64,000 nt of DNA, from positions 4,708 to 68,707 of the forward strand of contig JAZKBD010000044.1 of NCBI GenBank assembly GCA_040388785.1, given 5' to 3'. The notes under the pieces were generated by a model, which was not told where the DNA came from, did not search any database, and worked only from the letters and a program-made list of their open reading frames with translations. Of this stretch, positions 46,181-55,667 are shown one piece after another. Position 1 is the stretch's first letter; every line of letters begins with the position of its first letter. The stretch is from 66-474 sp040388785. Lineage in GTDB: Bacteria > Pseudomonadota > Gammaproteobacteria > Xanthomonadales > Rhodanobacteraceae. Both the position numbers and the translations under genes were made by a program.

Positions 46181-48547
46181 TCAGCGGCTAGCCGGATACG
46201 CCGTCATCGAATACGGTTGGTCCTTCGCTTGCGTCGCCCACGCCTTGTTCGGCTGTGCCTGCATCGTGAAATGCAGCGTGCCGCCGTTGGCGATCTCCGC
46301 GTAGCTCAGGTAATCGCGCGTCAGCGGCTTGCCGTTGAGTTCGACCGAACCGACGTAGGGGTGATCCTTGCCCATGCCATGGGTGCTGACGGTGAAGGTC
46401 TTGCCGTTGGGCAAATGCAAAACCGCACGGCGCACGAACGGACGGCCGATCACGTACTGGTTGCTGGCCGGCGCGACCGGATAGAAACCCAGCGCGGTGA
46501 AGATGTACCACGCCGACATCTGGCCCAGGTCGTCGTTGCCCGCGAGTCCGGTCGGCGTCGGCGCGTACTGCGTGCGCATGATTTCGGCCAGGCGCTCCTG
46601 CGTCTTCCACGGCGCGCCCGCGTAGTCATAGAGATACGCGATGTGGTGGCTGGGCTCGTTGCCGTGCGCGTACCAGCCGATCAGGCCGGTGACGTCCTCG
46701 AGTTCCGCGAATGCCTTGGGATCGATTTTCGCGTCGAACACTTCGTCGAGTTTTTTCACCAGTCCCGCGTCGCCGCCGAGTTCGTGGATCAAGCCGCCGA
46801 TGTCCTGCGGCTCGTACCACGAGTATTGCCACGCATTGCCTTCGGTGAAGCCGCTGCCCACGCCTGCTTTCGCGGGGCTGAAGGGTTGCTCGAACTTGCC
46901 GTTCGCAAGCCGCGGCTGCGCGAAGCCCGTTTTCGGATTGAACACGTTGCGCCAGTTCTGCGCACGCTTGAAGAATTTTTCGGCGACGCCTTTCTGGCCC
47001 ATCGCCTGCGCCATCTGCGCAAGCGACCAGTCATCGAACGCATATTCCAGCGTCTTGGAAACCGATTCGGGCTCCTTGTCGCTGGGCACGTAGCCGAGCT
47101 TCATGTAATCGGCCAGATCGCCGTACGGCGCGTACGTCGCGCTCGCGACCATGGCCTTCAGCGCGGCGTCGGCGTCAAAACCACGGAAGCCCTGCATGTA
47201 GGCATTGGCGGTCACCGGCACCGCGTGGTAGCCGATCATGCACCAGGTTTCGAGGCCCTGGTACGCCCACACCGGCAGGATGCCGAACGGACTCGCCTGT
47301 TGCGCCGCGATCAGCGAGTGGACGAAATCGTTCATGCGCTGCGGCGGCTGGATGAAGGCCATCAGCGGCATCTCGGCGCGATAAACATCCCACAGCGACC
47401 AGCTCGAGTAGAACGTGAAGTCCTTCGCGGTGTGCACCGCATGGTCGGGGCCGCGGTACTCGCCATTCACGTCCATCGCGAGGTTCGGCGCGATCAGCGC
47501 GTGATACAGCGAGGTGTAGAAACTCTTTTCGATGTCGGGCGACGCATCCACGTCGATCGCTGACAGCGCCTTCGCCCACGTCTGCCTTGCCTCGCCACGC
47601 CGCGCATCGAAGTCCCAGCCCTTGCTGTCGGCATCGAGATTGGCGATGGCGTTGTCGGCGCTCACGCTGGAAATCGCCACCTTCACCAGCAGCGGTTGCG
47701 TGAGCTTGCCGAATTCGAACGCGCTTTCCAGTTGCTTGCCCGCGATCGCGTCGTTGCCGGTCGGATTCGCGGCCGGTCCCGCGAAACCCTTGTACGGAAT
47801 ATCGGTTTCGCGATTGACGAGTTCGTGCGCGGTCATCGGCTGCGAAAACCGGATCGCGAAGTACAGTTGCCGCCCCGGCGCCCAGCCGCGCGTTTCGCGG
47901 TAACCCGTCACGGTGCCGTCCGCGCGCACGCGCAGGCGCGCCCACAACACCTTGCCCGGGTAGTCGTAGATGCTGGGCCGCAAGTCCAGCAGCACGTGTG
48001 CGTCTTGATCTTTCGGGAACGTGTAGCGATGCCAGCCGACGCGTTGACCCGCTGTCAATTCCACGCGCACGCCGGGCGTCGCCAGCGTCACCGCGTAATA
48101 ACCGGGCTGCGCGACCTCGGTCTTGTGGCTGAAATCGGAACGGTAGCCGCTGCCGGGTTTGTCGGGATCGCCCGCATCCCATTGCAGCTTGCCGACGCCC
48201 GGCATCAGCAGCACGTCGCCCAGATCGGAGTGGCCGCTGCCGGAGAAATGCGTTTCGGAAAATCCGAGGATGCTGTGGTCGCCGTACTGGTAGCCCGCCG
48301 CCCATGCGTACGCGTGCTTGAAATCCGGCATTGCGGTGTCGGGGCTCAACTGGATCATGCCGAACGGTACCGTCGCGCCGGGGAAGGTGTGCCCGGCGCC
48401 GCCGGTGCCGATCATCGGATCGGTTTGTTGCCAGGCGATCTCGCCGGGTTCGGCCGCGTGCGCGAATCCGGTGACACCCAATGCAACAACCATCGCCAGC
48501 AAGCCGCGGATCGCGGCGCGCCGGGAATGAGCAAGATCAACGACCAT
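46181..48547 (-). CDS. GH92 alpha-mannosidase (first copy)
   Basis: A 788-residue exported glycoside hydrolase of family 92. The N-terminal signal contains HSRRAAIRGLLAMVVALG, a possible twin-arginine signal. The N-domain begins DPMIGTGGAGHTFPGATVPFGMIQLSPDT; the catalytic (alpha/alpha)6 domain has the general-acid Glu segment FTEGNAWQYSWYEPQDIGGL and the Ca2+/base segment GNDDLGQMSAWYIFTALGFYP. EGNAWQYSW is the form seen in characterised alpha-1,2-mannosidases, which are Ca2+-dependent exo-enzymes. It is divergent from the LacI gene, with one operator 10 bp before its ATG. The upstream in-frame extension to 48712 crosses the operators and is rejected. Confidence 0.94.
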   Translation of the reverse strand: MVVDLAHSRRAAIRGLLAMVVALGVTGFAHAAEPGEIAWQQTDPMIGTGGAGHTFPGATVPFGMIQLSPDTAMPDFKHAYAWAAGYQYGDHSILGFSETHFSGSGHSDLGDVLLMPGVGKLQWDAGDPDKPGSGYRSDFSHKTEVAQPGYYAVTLATPGVRVELTAGQRVGWHRYTFPKDQDAHVLLDLRPSIYDYPGKVLWARLRVRADGTVTGYRETRGWAPGRQLYFAIRFSQPMTAHELVNRETDIPYKGFAGPAANPTGNDAIAGKQLESAFEFGKLTQPLLVKVAISSVSADNAIANLDADSKGWDFDARRGEARQTWAKALSAIDVDASPDIEKSFYTSLYHALIAPNLAMDVNGEYRGPDHAVHTAKDFTFYSSWSLWDVYRAEMPLMAFIQPPQRMNDFVHSLIAAQQASPFGILPVWAYQGLETWCMIGYHAVPVTANAYMQGFRGFDADAALKAMVASATYAPYGDLADYMKLGYVPSDKEPESVSKTLEYAFDDWSLAQMAQAMGQKGVAEKFFKRAQNWRNVFNPKTGFAQPRLANGKFEQPFSPAKAGVGSGFTEGNAWQYSWYEPQDIGGLIHELGGDAGLVKKLDEVFDAKIDPKAFAELEDVTGLIGWYAHGNEPSHHIAYLYDYAGAPWKTQERLAEIMRTQYAPTPTGLAGNDDLGQMSAWYIFTALGFYPVAPASNQYVIGRPFVRRAVLHLPNGKTFTVSTHGMGKDHPYVGSVELNGKPLTRDYLSYAEIANGGTLHFTMQAQPNKAWATQAKDQPYSMTAYPASR

Positions 48548-48556
48548 GGCGAATCC

Positions 48557-48570
48557 TTGGATCGTTCCAA
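48557..48570. promoter_or_regulatory. LacI-type operator O1
   Basis: TTGGATCGTTCCAA, a palindrome with 5-bp arms TTGGA/TCCAA around TCGT, 10 bp upstream of the first GH92 start. An identical 14-mer is at 48660. Confidence 0.8.
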
Positions 48571-48659
48571 AAGTCCGGCGAAAGTAGCACGCGACCGGCG
48601 GCGATGCATGCTGCATTGCAGAATGCGGTGGGTCACGCCCGCGGGCATGATGCGCGGAA

Positions 48660-48673
48660 TTGGATCGTTCCAA
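48660..48673. promoter_or_regulatory. LacI-type operator O2
   Basis: TTGGATCGTTCCAA, identical to O1, 103 bp away and 50 bp before the LacI ATG. The spacing is about ten helical turns. Confidence 0.8.
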
Positions 48674-48723
48674 AATCTGCCTCCGTACACGCATTCCCCC
48701 TTCGTCATGCAAACCATCACGCG

Positions 48724-49758
48724 ATGAGCGGCCGCCGCGTCACCGTCACCGACATCGCGCTCGGCTGCGGCGTTTCGCGTGCGACCGTCTCGCTGGTGTT
48801 GCGCGGCAGTCCGCTACCCGCCGCGGCCACGCGCGCGAAGGTGGAAGCCGAACTGAAAAAACAGGGCTACGTCTACAACCGCGCCGCCGCGAACCTGCGC
48901 CAACGCCGTTCGTCCAGCGTGGCGCTGGTGGTGAACGATTTGTCCAATCCGTTTTTCGCCGACTTCGCCGCGGGCGTCGACGAGACACTGGGCGCCGCCG
49001 GCTACGTGACGCTGCTCGGCAGCACGGGCGAATCACCCGAACGCCAGCAGCGTGTGCTCGCATCGCTGATGGAACACGATCCGGCCGGCATCATCCTGTC
49101 GCCGGCCGAGGGCAGCGACGGCGTCGCGCTGGGGCAGGTGCTCGGTGCGCATCTTCCGGTGCTGGTGTTCAACCGCGAACCGTCGCACGTGCGCTGGTCG
49201 GCGTCGCATTGGGATTACCTCGCGCTGGACAACCGGCGCGGCGCGGCACTCGCGACGCACCACCTGCTCGAACGCGGCCATCGCCGTATCGCATTCTTCG
49301 GCGGCCATGCGGAATCGAGTTCCTGCCGCGACCGTCGCCGCGGCTATGCAGAAGCCATGCGCGCGGCGGGTATCGAACCCGAACCCGGTTGGCTGGTGGA
49401 AACCACGCCAACGCGCCTGGACGCTGCCGCCCGCACCGCATCGCTGTTCACCAGCAAGCACGCACCCACCGCGGCGGTTTGCTACAACGACGCGGTCGCG
49501 CTGGGCCTGATGCTGGGCCTCGGCGCGCGCGGCATCACCGCCGGCCGCGATTTCGCGGTCACCGGTTTCGACGACATTCCCGAAGCCGCGGTCAGCACGC
49601 CCGCGCTGACCACGCTCGCCACCGATCCGCGCGCGCGCGGCCGCCAGGCCGCCGAGCGCATCCTCGAACGCGCGCGCCGCCCGGACACCGGCGCGGTGCG
49701 CGGCGTCGCCCCCGTCCGCCTGATCATCCGCGCCAGCAGCGAGGCCACCCTTACATGA
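48724..49758 (+). CDS. LacI-family regulator of the mannoside locus
   Basis: A 344-residue repressor-type protein. The N-terminal helix-turn-helix is TVTDIALGCGVSRATVSLVLRGS with the hinge helix YNRAAANLRQRRSSSVALV, followed by a periplasmic-binding-protein-like sugar domain (NPFFADFAAGVDETLGAAGY, DPAGIILSPAEG, GHRRIAFFGGH, VTGFDDIPEAAVSTPALTTL). ATG 48724 puts the helix-turn-helix at the N-terminus. Its stop overlaps the transporter start (ATGA). It probably represses both directions through O1 and O2 and is relieved by mannose, fructose or a derivative (inference). Confidence 0.93.
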   Translation: MSGRRVTVTDIALGCGVSRATVSLVLRGSPLPAAATRAKVEAELKKQGYVYNRAAANLRQRRSSSVALVVNDLSNPFFADFAAGVDETLGAAGYVTLLGSTGESPERQQRVLASLMEHDPAGIILSPAEGSDGVALGQVLGAHLPVLVFNREPSHVRWSASHWDYLALDNRRGAALATHHLLERGHRRIAFFGGHAESSSCRDRRRGYAEAMRAAGIEPEPGWLVETTPTRLDAAARTASLFTSKHAPTAAVCYNDAVALGLMLGLGARGITAGRDFAVTGFDDIPEAAVSTPALTTLATDPRARGRQAAERILERARRPDTGAVRGVAPVRLIIRASSEATLT

Positions 49759-51005
49759 ATACCCGAGTCGCCGGCAACCGCACCGCCCTCACGGTGGTCA
49801 CCACGATTTTCTTCATGTGGGGATTCATCACCGCGCTCAATGACGTGCTGATCCCGCACCTGAAATCGGTGTTCACGCTGAACTACACGCAGGTGATGCT
49901 GGTGCAGTTCACTTTCTTCGGCGCGTACTTCCTGATGTCACTGCCCTCGGGCAAGGTGGTGTCGCGGCTCGGCTACCGGCTCAGCATCGTCGCCGGGCTG
50001 GTGGTCACCGGCATTGGCGCGCTGCTGTTCATGCCGGCCGCGATGGCGCAGTCGTATCCGTTGTTCCTGCTGGCGTTCTTCGTGCTGGCGAGCGGCATCA
50101 CCTTGTTGCAGGTCGCGGCCAATCCGTATGTCAGCCTGCTCGGGCCGCCGCGTCTGGCGTCCAGCCGCTTGAACCTGGCGCAGGCGCTCAATTCGCTGGG
50201 CACGACGATCGCGCCGAAGCTGGGCGGATTGCTGATCCTGTCGGTGGCGGTGCTGGGCAGCGCGGATCTCGCGAAGCTGCCCGCCGCGCAACAGGCCGCC
50301 TACAAGTTGCAGCAGGCGCACCTCGTGCAGGGGCCTTATCTCGGCATCGCCCTGGTGCTTTTCCTGCTCGCGCTGATCGTGTGGCTGTTCCATTTGCCGG
50401 CGATCGAAGGCGCCGATGAACGCGCGGACGATTCGCAGCACACGTTCTTCGATGCGCTGGCGCACGCACGCGTCTGGTTCGGCATGCTCGCGATCTTCGT
50501 GTACGTGGGCGCGGAAGTGTCGATCGGCAGCTTCATGATCAACTACATCTCGCTGCCGGGCATCGGCGACATGCCGGAAGCGCGCGCGGCCGGATTCGTG
50601 TCGCTGTACTGGGGCGGCGCGATGATCGGCCGTTTTGCAGGTTCCGCACTGCTGACACGCATCGATGCGCGCAAGCTGCTGTGCGCATTCGCCATCGTTG
50701 CGGGGCTTCTCGTGCTGACCACGATGCTGACCCACGGCCACGTCGCGATGTGGAGCGTGATCGCGATCGGCCTGTTCAATTCGATCATGTTCCCCAACAT
50801 CTTCACGCTCGGCATCGAGAAGTTCGGCGCGCTCTCCGGCAAGGTGTCCAGCCTGCTGGTGATGGCGATCGTGGGCGGCGCGGTGATCCCGCTGGCGCAG
50901 GGCGCGCTGGCCGACCGCATCGGCGTGCACCATGCGTTCGTGCTGCCGCTGCTGTGCTACGCCTACATCATGTTCTACAGCGTCCGCGGGTCGCGCGTCG
51001 CATGA
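49755..51005 (+). CDS. MFS sugar transporter, FucP/GluP family
   Basis: A 416-residue major-facilitator protein with twelve predicted helices. Family features of the fucose/glucose-galactose:H+ symporters are visible: TTIFFMWGFITALNDVLIPHLKSVF, YFLMSLPSGKVVSRLGYR, LQVAANPYVSLLGPP, LNLAQALNSLGTTIAPKLGG, and the second-half LYWGGAMIGRFAGSALL and FNSIMFPNIFTLGIEKFG. Overlaps by ATGA with both neighbours. In this operon mannose is the likely substrate (inference). Confidence 0.92.
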   Translation: MNTRVAGNRTALTVVTTIFFMWGFITALNDVLIPHLKSVFTLNYTQVMLVQFTFFGAYFLMSLPSGKVVSRLGYRLSIVAGLVVTGIGALLFMPAAMAQSYPLFLLAFFVLASGITLLQVAANPYVSLLGPPRLASSRLNLAQALNSLGTTIAPKLGGLLILSVAVLGSADLAKLPAAQQAAYKLQQAHLVQGPYLGIALVLFLLALIVWLFHLPAIEGADERADDSQHTFFDALAHARVWFGMLAIFVYVGAEVSIGSFMINYISLPGIGDMPEARAAGFVSLYWGGAMIGRFAGSALLTRIDARKLLCAFAIVAGLLVLTTMLTHGHVAMWSVIAIGLFNSIMFPNIFTLGIEKFGALSGKVSSLLVMAIVGGAVIPLAQGALADRIGVHHAFVLPLLCYAYIMFYSVRGSRVA

Positions 51006-51967
51006 ACGGCACCGTGTACTGCTTCGGCGAAGCGCTGATCGACTTCCATGCCGAACCGCGCGGCAGCGCGCCGCCCGCATTCATCCCGCACGCCGGCGGC
51101 GCACCGGCCAATGTTGCGGTGGCGGTCGCGCGCCTCGGCGACGCCAGCGCGTTCGTCGGCATGTTCGGCCAGGATGTGTTCGCTGATTTGCTGCTGCGCG
51201 GGCTGGCCGAGGCCGGCGTGGATATCCGCCACACGCGACGGACCGATGCCGCCAACACAGCGCTGGCGTTCGTGACGCACGATGCGCAGGGCGAGCGCAG
51301 CTTCAGTTTCTATCGGCCGCCTTCCGCTGATCTGTTGTTCCGCGACGGCGATTTCGACCCGGCGATCTTCGCGCGTGGAAACATCTTCCACGCGGGTTCG
51401 TGCAGCATGACCGAACCCGCCTCGGCCGCAACTACGCTGCAGGGCATGACCCGGGCGCGCGACGCCGGTGCGCTGGTCAGCTTCGACATGAACCTCCGTC
51501 CCGCGCTGTGGCCGCGCTTTGATGATCCCGCACCGACCATCTGGCGCGCATTGGCGCTGGCCGATTTCGTGAAGTTGAGCGCCGAGGAACTCGCGTTCCT
51601 TGCCGCATCGACGGGAAGCGAAACAGCCGTGTTCGAGCGCTTGTGGTCGGCCAGCACGCAATTCTTGATCGTCACCGACGGCGAGCGTGCCTTGCGCTGG
51701 TTCACGCGGACAGCAACCGGTGAAATGTCACCGTTCGCCGTACGCGCGATCGACAGCACCGGCGCGGGCGACGCATTCGTCGGTGGTTTTTTGCACACGC
51801 TGGTCGCGGCGGATTCGCTGGAGAGATTGCTGGAAGACGGCGCGCGACGCGACAGCGCGTTGCGCTTCGCCGCCGCCTGCGGCGCGCTCGCGGTCACCCG
51901 CATCGGCTCGTTCGCGGCCATGCCCGCGCTGACCGAAGTCCAAGCCTTCCTGGAGCAGCACGCATGA
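51002..51967 (+). CDS. PfkB-family sugar kinase, probable fructokinase
   Basis: A 321-residue ribokinase-fold enzyme. PfkB signatures: HAGGAPANVAVAVARLG near the N-terminus and DSTGAGDAFVGGFLHTL with the catalytic Asp. CFGEALIDFH at the start and SFDMNLRPALWP are typical of fructokinases. It should phosphorylate the fructose made from mannose by the next gene product, giving fructose-6-phosphate. Overlaps by ATGA on both sides. Confidence 0.9.
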   Translation: MNGTVYCFGEALIDFHAEPRGSAPPAFIPHAGGAPANVAVAVARLGDASAFVGMFGQDVFADLLLRGLAEAGVDIRHTRRTDAANTALAFVTHDAQGERSFSFYRPPSADLLFRDGDFDPAIFARGNIFHAGSCSMTEPASAATTLQGMTRARDAGALVSFDMNLRPALWPRFDDPAPTIWRALALADFVKLSAEELAFLAASTGSETAVFERLWSASTQFLIVTDGERALRWFTRTATGEMSPFAVRAIDSTGAGDAFVGGFLHTLVAADSLERLLEDGARRDSALRFAAACGALAVTRIGSFAAMPALTEVQAFLEQHA

Positions 51968-53190
51968 GCGACTTTCCCGATTTCCGTTCGCCTGATTTTC
52001 GTTCAAGTGATTTCCTGCGCCAACACATCCGCGAGACGATGGCGTTCTATCACCCGCATTGCCTCGACCCGGCTGGCGGCTGCTTCCACTATTACAAGGA
52101 CAATGGCGACATTTACGATCGCACGGATCGCCACCTGGTCAGCAGCGCGCGCTTCGTGTTCGACTACGCAATGTACGCGCGCCGTTTCGGCGGCGCCGAA
52201 TATCTCGACGGCGCGCGCCATTGCGTCGCCTTCATCCGCGACGCGCACCGCAATCAGGCGACTGGCGGCTACGCGTGGACGCTGCGCGACGGCCGTCCTG
52301 ACGACACCACCAATCACTGCTACGGCGCCGCGTTCGTGCTCGTTGCGTATTCGCAGGCGCGCATGGCCGGCATCAGCGAAGCCGCCGCGTGGATGGATGA
52401 GCATTGGCAGTTGCTGGAAATGCGCTACTGGGATGCCGGGACCGGGCTCTACCGTGACGAAGCGGATGCGAACTGGCATTTCTCCGACTACCGAGGCCAG
52501 AACGCCAACATGCACATGTGCGAGGCGATGCTGACCGCGTTCGAAGCCAGCCGCGAGCCGCGCTGGCTCGATCGTGCGTACACGCTCGCGGACAACATGA
52601 CGCGCAGGCAGGCCGCGAAAGCCGGCGGGCTGGTGTGGGAACACTACGACCCGAGCTGGGAAATCGATTGGGAATACCACAAGGACAACCCGAAGGACCT
52701 GTTCCGTCCGTGGGGTTTCCAGCCCGGTCACCAGACCGAATGGGCCAAGCTGCTCATGATCATGAGCCGCCATCGCGAGGCCGACTGGATGCTGCCGACC
52801 GCGCGGCACCTGTTCGACACCGCAGTCGCGCGCGCATGGGACGATCAATACGGCGGCTTGTGCTATGGCTTTGCGCCGGACGGTTCGGTCTGCGATGACG
52901 ACAAGTACCACTGGGTGCAGGCCGAATCGCTGGCCTGCGCGGCGCTGCTGGCCGACCGCACCGGCGATGAAAAGTATTGGGACTGGTACCGGCGCCTGTG
53001 GGAATACGCGTGGACGCATTTCGTCGATCACGAATACGGCGGCTGGTATCGCATCCTCACCCGCGACGGCCGCAAATACGATGACGAGAAAAGTCCGGCG
53101 GGCAAGACCGATTACCACAACATGGGCGCGTGCTACGAAGTGCTGAACGTGGTGGGCGACGCGGGTGATGCAGGCGGGAACCGGCGATGA
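51964..53190 (+). CDS. AGE-family epimerase/isomerase, probable mannose isomerase
   Basis: A 408-residue (alpha/alpha)6-barrel protein of the N-acylglucosamine 2-epimerase superfamily. Family residues include NANMHMCEAMLTAFEA, RPWGFQPGHQTEWAKLL, HWVQAESLACAALL and DYHNMGACYE with catalytic His. YihS/ManI-type members turn mannose into fructose without phosphorylation. Its place between a fructokinase and a mannosidase favours that role over GlcNAc epimerase. The first 16 residues hold a small repeat (DFRS). It overlaps both neighbours by ATGA. Confidence 0.9.
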   Translation: MSDFPDFRSPDFRSSDFLRQHIRETMAFYHPHCLDPAGGCFHYYKDNGDIYDRTDRHLVSSARFVFDYAMYARRFGGAEYLDGARHCVAFIRDAHRNQATGGYAWTLRDGRPDDTTNHCYGAAFVLVAYSQARMAGISEAAAWMDEHWQLLEMRYWDAGTGLYRDEADANWHFSDYRGQNANMHMCEAMLTAFEASREPRWLDRAYTLADNMTRRQAAKAGGLVWEHYDPSWEIDWEYHKDNPKDLFRPWGFQPGHQTEWAKLLMIMSRHREADWMLPTARHLFDTAVARAWDDQYGGLCYGFAPDGSVCDDDKYHWVQAESLACAALLADRTGDEKYWDWYRRLWEYAWTHFVDHEYGGWYRILTRDGRKYDDEKSPAGKTDYHNMGACYEVLNVVGDAGDAGGNRR

Positions 53191-55604
53191 ATCGCTCGCA
53201 CGGCTTTGTTCGCGCGTCGCGCCAAGTTGCGGCGACGTTGGCATTGGCACTGTGCTGCGCGGCCGCGCCTGCACAAGCGATCGGCCCCGCCGACGCGGTC
53301 AATCCGCTGATCGGCAGCCGCAACGGCGGCAACACTTTTCCGGGCGCGAGTTTGCCGTTCGGGATGCTGCAATGGAGTCCCGAAAACAGCAAGGGCAAGC
53401 ACGACCGCACCGCCGCGCCGGGCGGTTATCAGTACGACGCGACCCGCATCCGCGGCTTCAGCCTGACGCATCTGTCGGGCACCGGCTGCGCCGGCGCGAG
53501 TGGCGACATTCCGTTCATGCCGGTGACGATTCCGGTTTCGACCTCGCCTTCGAGCGACGCACGCGATTCGATTTATGCCAGCGATTTCTCGCATACCGAA
53601 GAACATGCATCGCTGGGCGACTATCGCGTCAAGCTCACCAATGGCGTTTCGGTGGAACTCGCCGCCGCGTTGCGCAGCGGTATCGGCAGTTTCGCGTTTC
53701 CGAAAGGCAAGCCCGCCAACCTGCTGATACGCGCGTCGGATTCGGAAGTCGGCAGCAGCGATGCGACGGTCGCGATCGACCGCAAGACGCGGACCGTCAG
53801 TGGTTCGGTCACCAGCGGCAACTTCTGCGGCTATTTGTCGAAGGCAGATCGTCGCAGCTATTACACGTTGTATTTCGTGGCGCAATTCGACCAGCCGTTT
53901 GCCACGACCGGCACCTGGCGTGACGCGGCCTTGAACAAAAGCGGCATCGCGGCGCGCGGCGGCACCGGTTACGGCGCGAAGGGTTTTCCGCCAGTCGGCA
54001 AAGGCTCTGGGGCATGGATCGGATTCGCGCCCGGCAGCGACGTCCTGGTGCGCGTCGGCATTTCTTACGTCAGCCTCGCCAATGCGCGTGCGAACCTGCG
54101 CGCCGAAATCCCGCAAGGCACTACGCTGGCGCATGTACGCGAGCGTGCGAGCGCGGACTGGAACACGGCGCTCGGAAAAATCGCGATCGAAGGCGGCACA
54201 CCGGACCAGCGCACCACGTTCTATACCGCGCTGTACCACGCGCTGCTGCAACCGACCACGTTCAGTGACGGCAACGGCGAATACCGCGGCTTCGACCAGA
54301 AGATCCATCGCGTCGAAGGCCAACAGAAAATCCAGTACGCGAACTTCTCCGGCTGGGACGTGTACCGCTCGCAACTGCAACTCGTGACCTGGCTGATGCC
54401 GAAGGTTGGCAGCGACATTGCGCAATCGCTGTACAACCAGGCACAGCAGAACCACGGCGAATGGGATCGCTGGACGCACGACTCCGGCGGCACGCACGTG
54501 ATGGCCGGCGATCCATCCGCGCCGGCGCTCGCAGGCATCCATGCGTTCGGCGGCCGTGATTTCGATTTGCAGGGCGCCTACGCTTCGCTGAAATACGCGG
54601 CCGCCCACGTCAGCGCGAACGACCTGAGCGATGCGGGCTGCAACGTCGAATGCGTGGGCGAACGCCCATCGCTCGACCAGTGGATGAAGCTGCATTACAT
54701 CGCTGCGAAATCGCACGCATGGGGCGGCGCCGGCGAAACGCTGGAAGACGCCACCGCCGATTTCGCGTTGTCGCAACTCGCCAGCGCAGTGGGCGACGAT
54801 GAAGGCCATGCGCTGTTCCTGACCCGCGCCGGCTATTGGCGCAACCTGTTCAACCCGCATGCCACCGCGCAGGGCGGCTACATCCAAAACCGCAACGCTG
54901 ACGGTTCGTGGCCTGCGTTCACGCCCTCCACCGATGATGGCTTCGTCGAGGGCACGGCCGCGCAATACCTGTGGATGGTGCCGTTCGACGTGCGCGGCTT
55001 GTTCGACGCGTTGGGCGGCGGCGCCAAGGCCACCGCGCGGCTGGACGCGTTCTTCCATGACGCGAAGGGGAACTGGGCGCTGACCAATGCCGGTCCGCTG
55101 CATCCGGAGTTGAACAACGAACCTTCGATCGGAACGCCGTGGCTATTCGACTTCGCCGGCCAACCTTGGCAGACGCAGAAAGCCGTGCGCGTGGTGCTCG
55201 ACACGATCTGGAAGAACGCGCCCGACGGCATTCCGGGCAACGACGATCTCGGCGAAATGTCGTCGTGGTACGTGTGGGCCGCGCTGGGCGCGTATCCCGC
55301 GATTCCAGGGCGCGCGGAATTGTTGCTGGGCAGCCCGCTGTTTCCGCGCGCGGTGATCCACCGTCCGGGCGGCGACGTGACCGTCGAGGCACCGGATGCA
55401 AATCGTGACAACCTGTACGTGCACGCGCTGACGCTGGACGGCAACCCCTGGCGCAAACCGTGGTTGCCCAAATCATTTGCACTGCACGGCGGCACATTGC
55501 ATTTCACGTTGAGTGCCGCGCCTGACGAGAACTGGGGCAGCGATGCCGCCGACGCGCCGCCATCGTTTCCTCCGCCCGAGGAGGCGCATCGCAAGGGCTC
55601 GTGA
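53187..55604 (+). CDS. GH92 alpha-mannosidase (second, divergent copy)
   Basis: An 805-residue exported family-92 enzyme with a Sec signal (about 1-31, ending AAPAQA). N-domain VNPLIGSRNGGNTFPGASLPFGMLQWSP; catalytic segments FVEGTAAQYLWMVPFDVRGLFDALGG and GIPGNDDLGEMSSWYVWAALGAYP. The acid Glu and Asp pair are kept, but EGTAAQYLW/VPFD replaces the EGNAWQYSW/EPQD of the first copy, so the two belong to different GH92 branches and probably cut different linkages. Last gene of the operon (ATGA overlap); a terminator follows. Confidence 0.93.
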   Translation: MNRSHGFVRASRQVAATLALALCCAAAPAQAIGPADAVNPLIGSRNGGNTFPGASLPFGMLQWSPENSKGKHDRTAAPGGYQYDATRIRGFSLTHLSGTGCAGASGDIPFMPVTIPVSTSPSSDARDSIYASDFSHTEEHASLGDYRVKLTNGVSVELAAALRSGIGSFAFPKGKPANLLIRASDSEVGSSDATVAIDRKTRTVSGSVTSGNFCGYLSKADRRSYYTLYFVAQFDQPFATTGTWRDAALNKSGIAARGGTGYGAKGFPPVGKGSGAWIGFAPGSDVLVRVGISYVSLANARANLRAEIPQGTTLAHVRERASADWNTALGKIAIEGGTPDQRTTFYTALYHALLQPTTFSDGNGEYRGFDQKIHRVEGQQKIQYANFSGWDVYRSQLQLVTWLMPKVGSDIAQSLYNQAQQNHGEWDRWTHDSGGTHVMAGDPSAPALAGIHAFGGRDFDLQGAYASLKYAAAHVSANDLSDAGCNVECVGERPSLDQWMKLHYIAAKSHAWGGAGETLEDATADFALSQLASAVGDDEGHALFLTRAGYWRNLFNPHATAQGGYIQNRNADGSWPAFTPSTDDGFVEGTAAQYLWMVPFDVRGLFDALGGGAKATARLDAFFHDAKGNWALTNAGPLHPELNNEPSIGTPWLFDFAGQPWQTQKAVRVVLDTIWKNAPDGIPGNDDLGEMSSWYVWAALGAYPAIPGRAELLLGSPLFPRAVIHRPGGDVTVEAPDANRDNLYVHALTLDGNPWRKPWLPKSFALHGGTLHFTLSAAPDENWGSDAADAPPSFPPPEEAHRKGS

Positions 55605-55614
55605 CGCATGCCCA

Positions 55615-55645
55615 ACAAAAAAGCCCTTCGAAACGAAGGGCTTTT
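55615..55645. terminator. bidirectional terminator between the GH92 operon and ssb
   Basis: AAGCCCTTCG-AAA-CGAAGGGCTT, a perfect 10-bp stem, with a run of A on its left (T-run for the minus-strand ssb) and TTTTC on its right for the GH92 operon. Confidence 0.85.
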
Positions 55646-55667
55646 CTGGGTTCAGCCTGGGCAGATC

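Noticed and set aside
48548..48712. N-terminal extension of the first GH92 protein
   Set aside because: It crosses both LacI operators and places the signal peptide internally.
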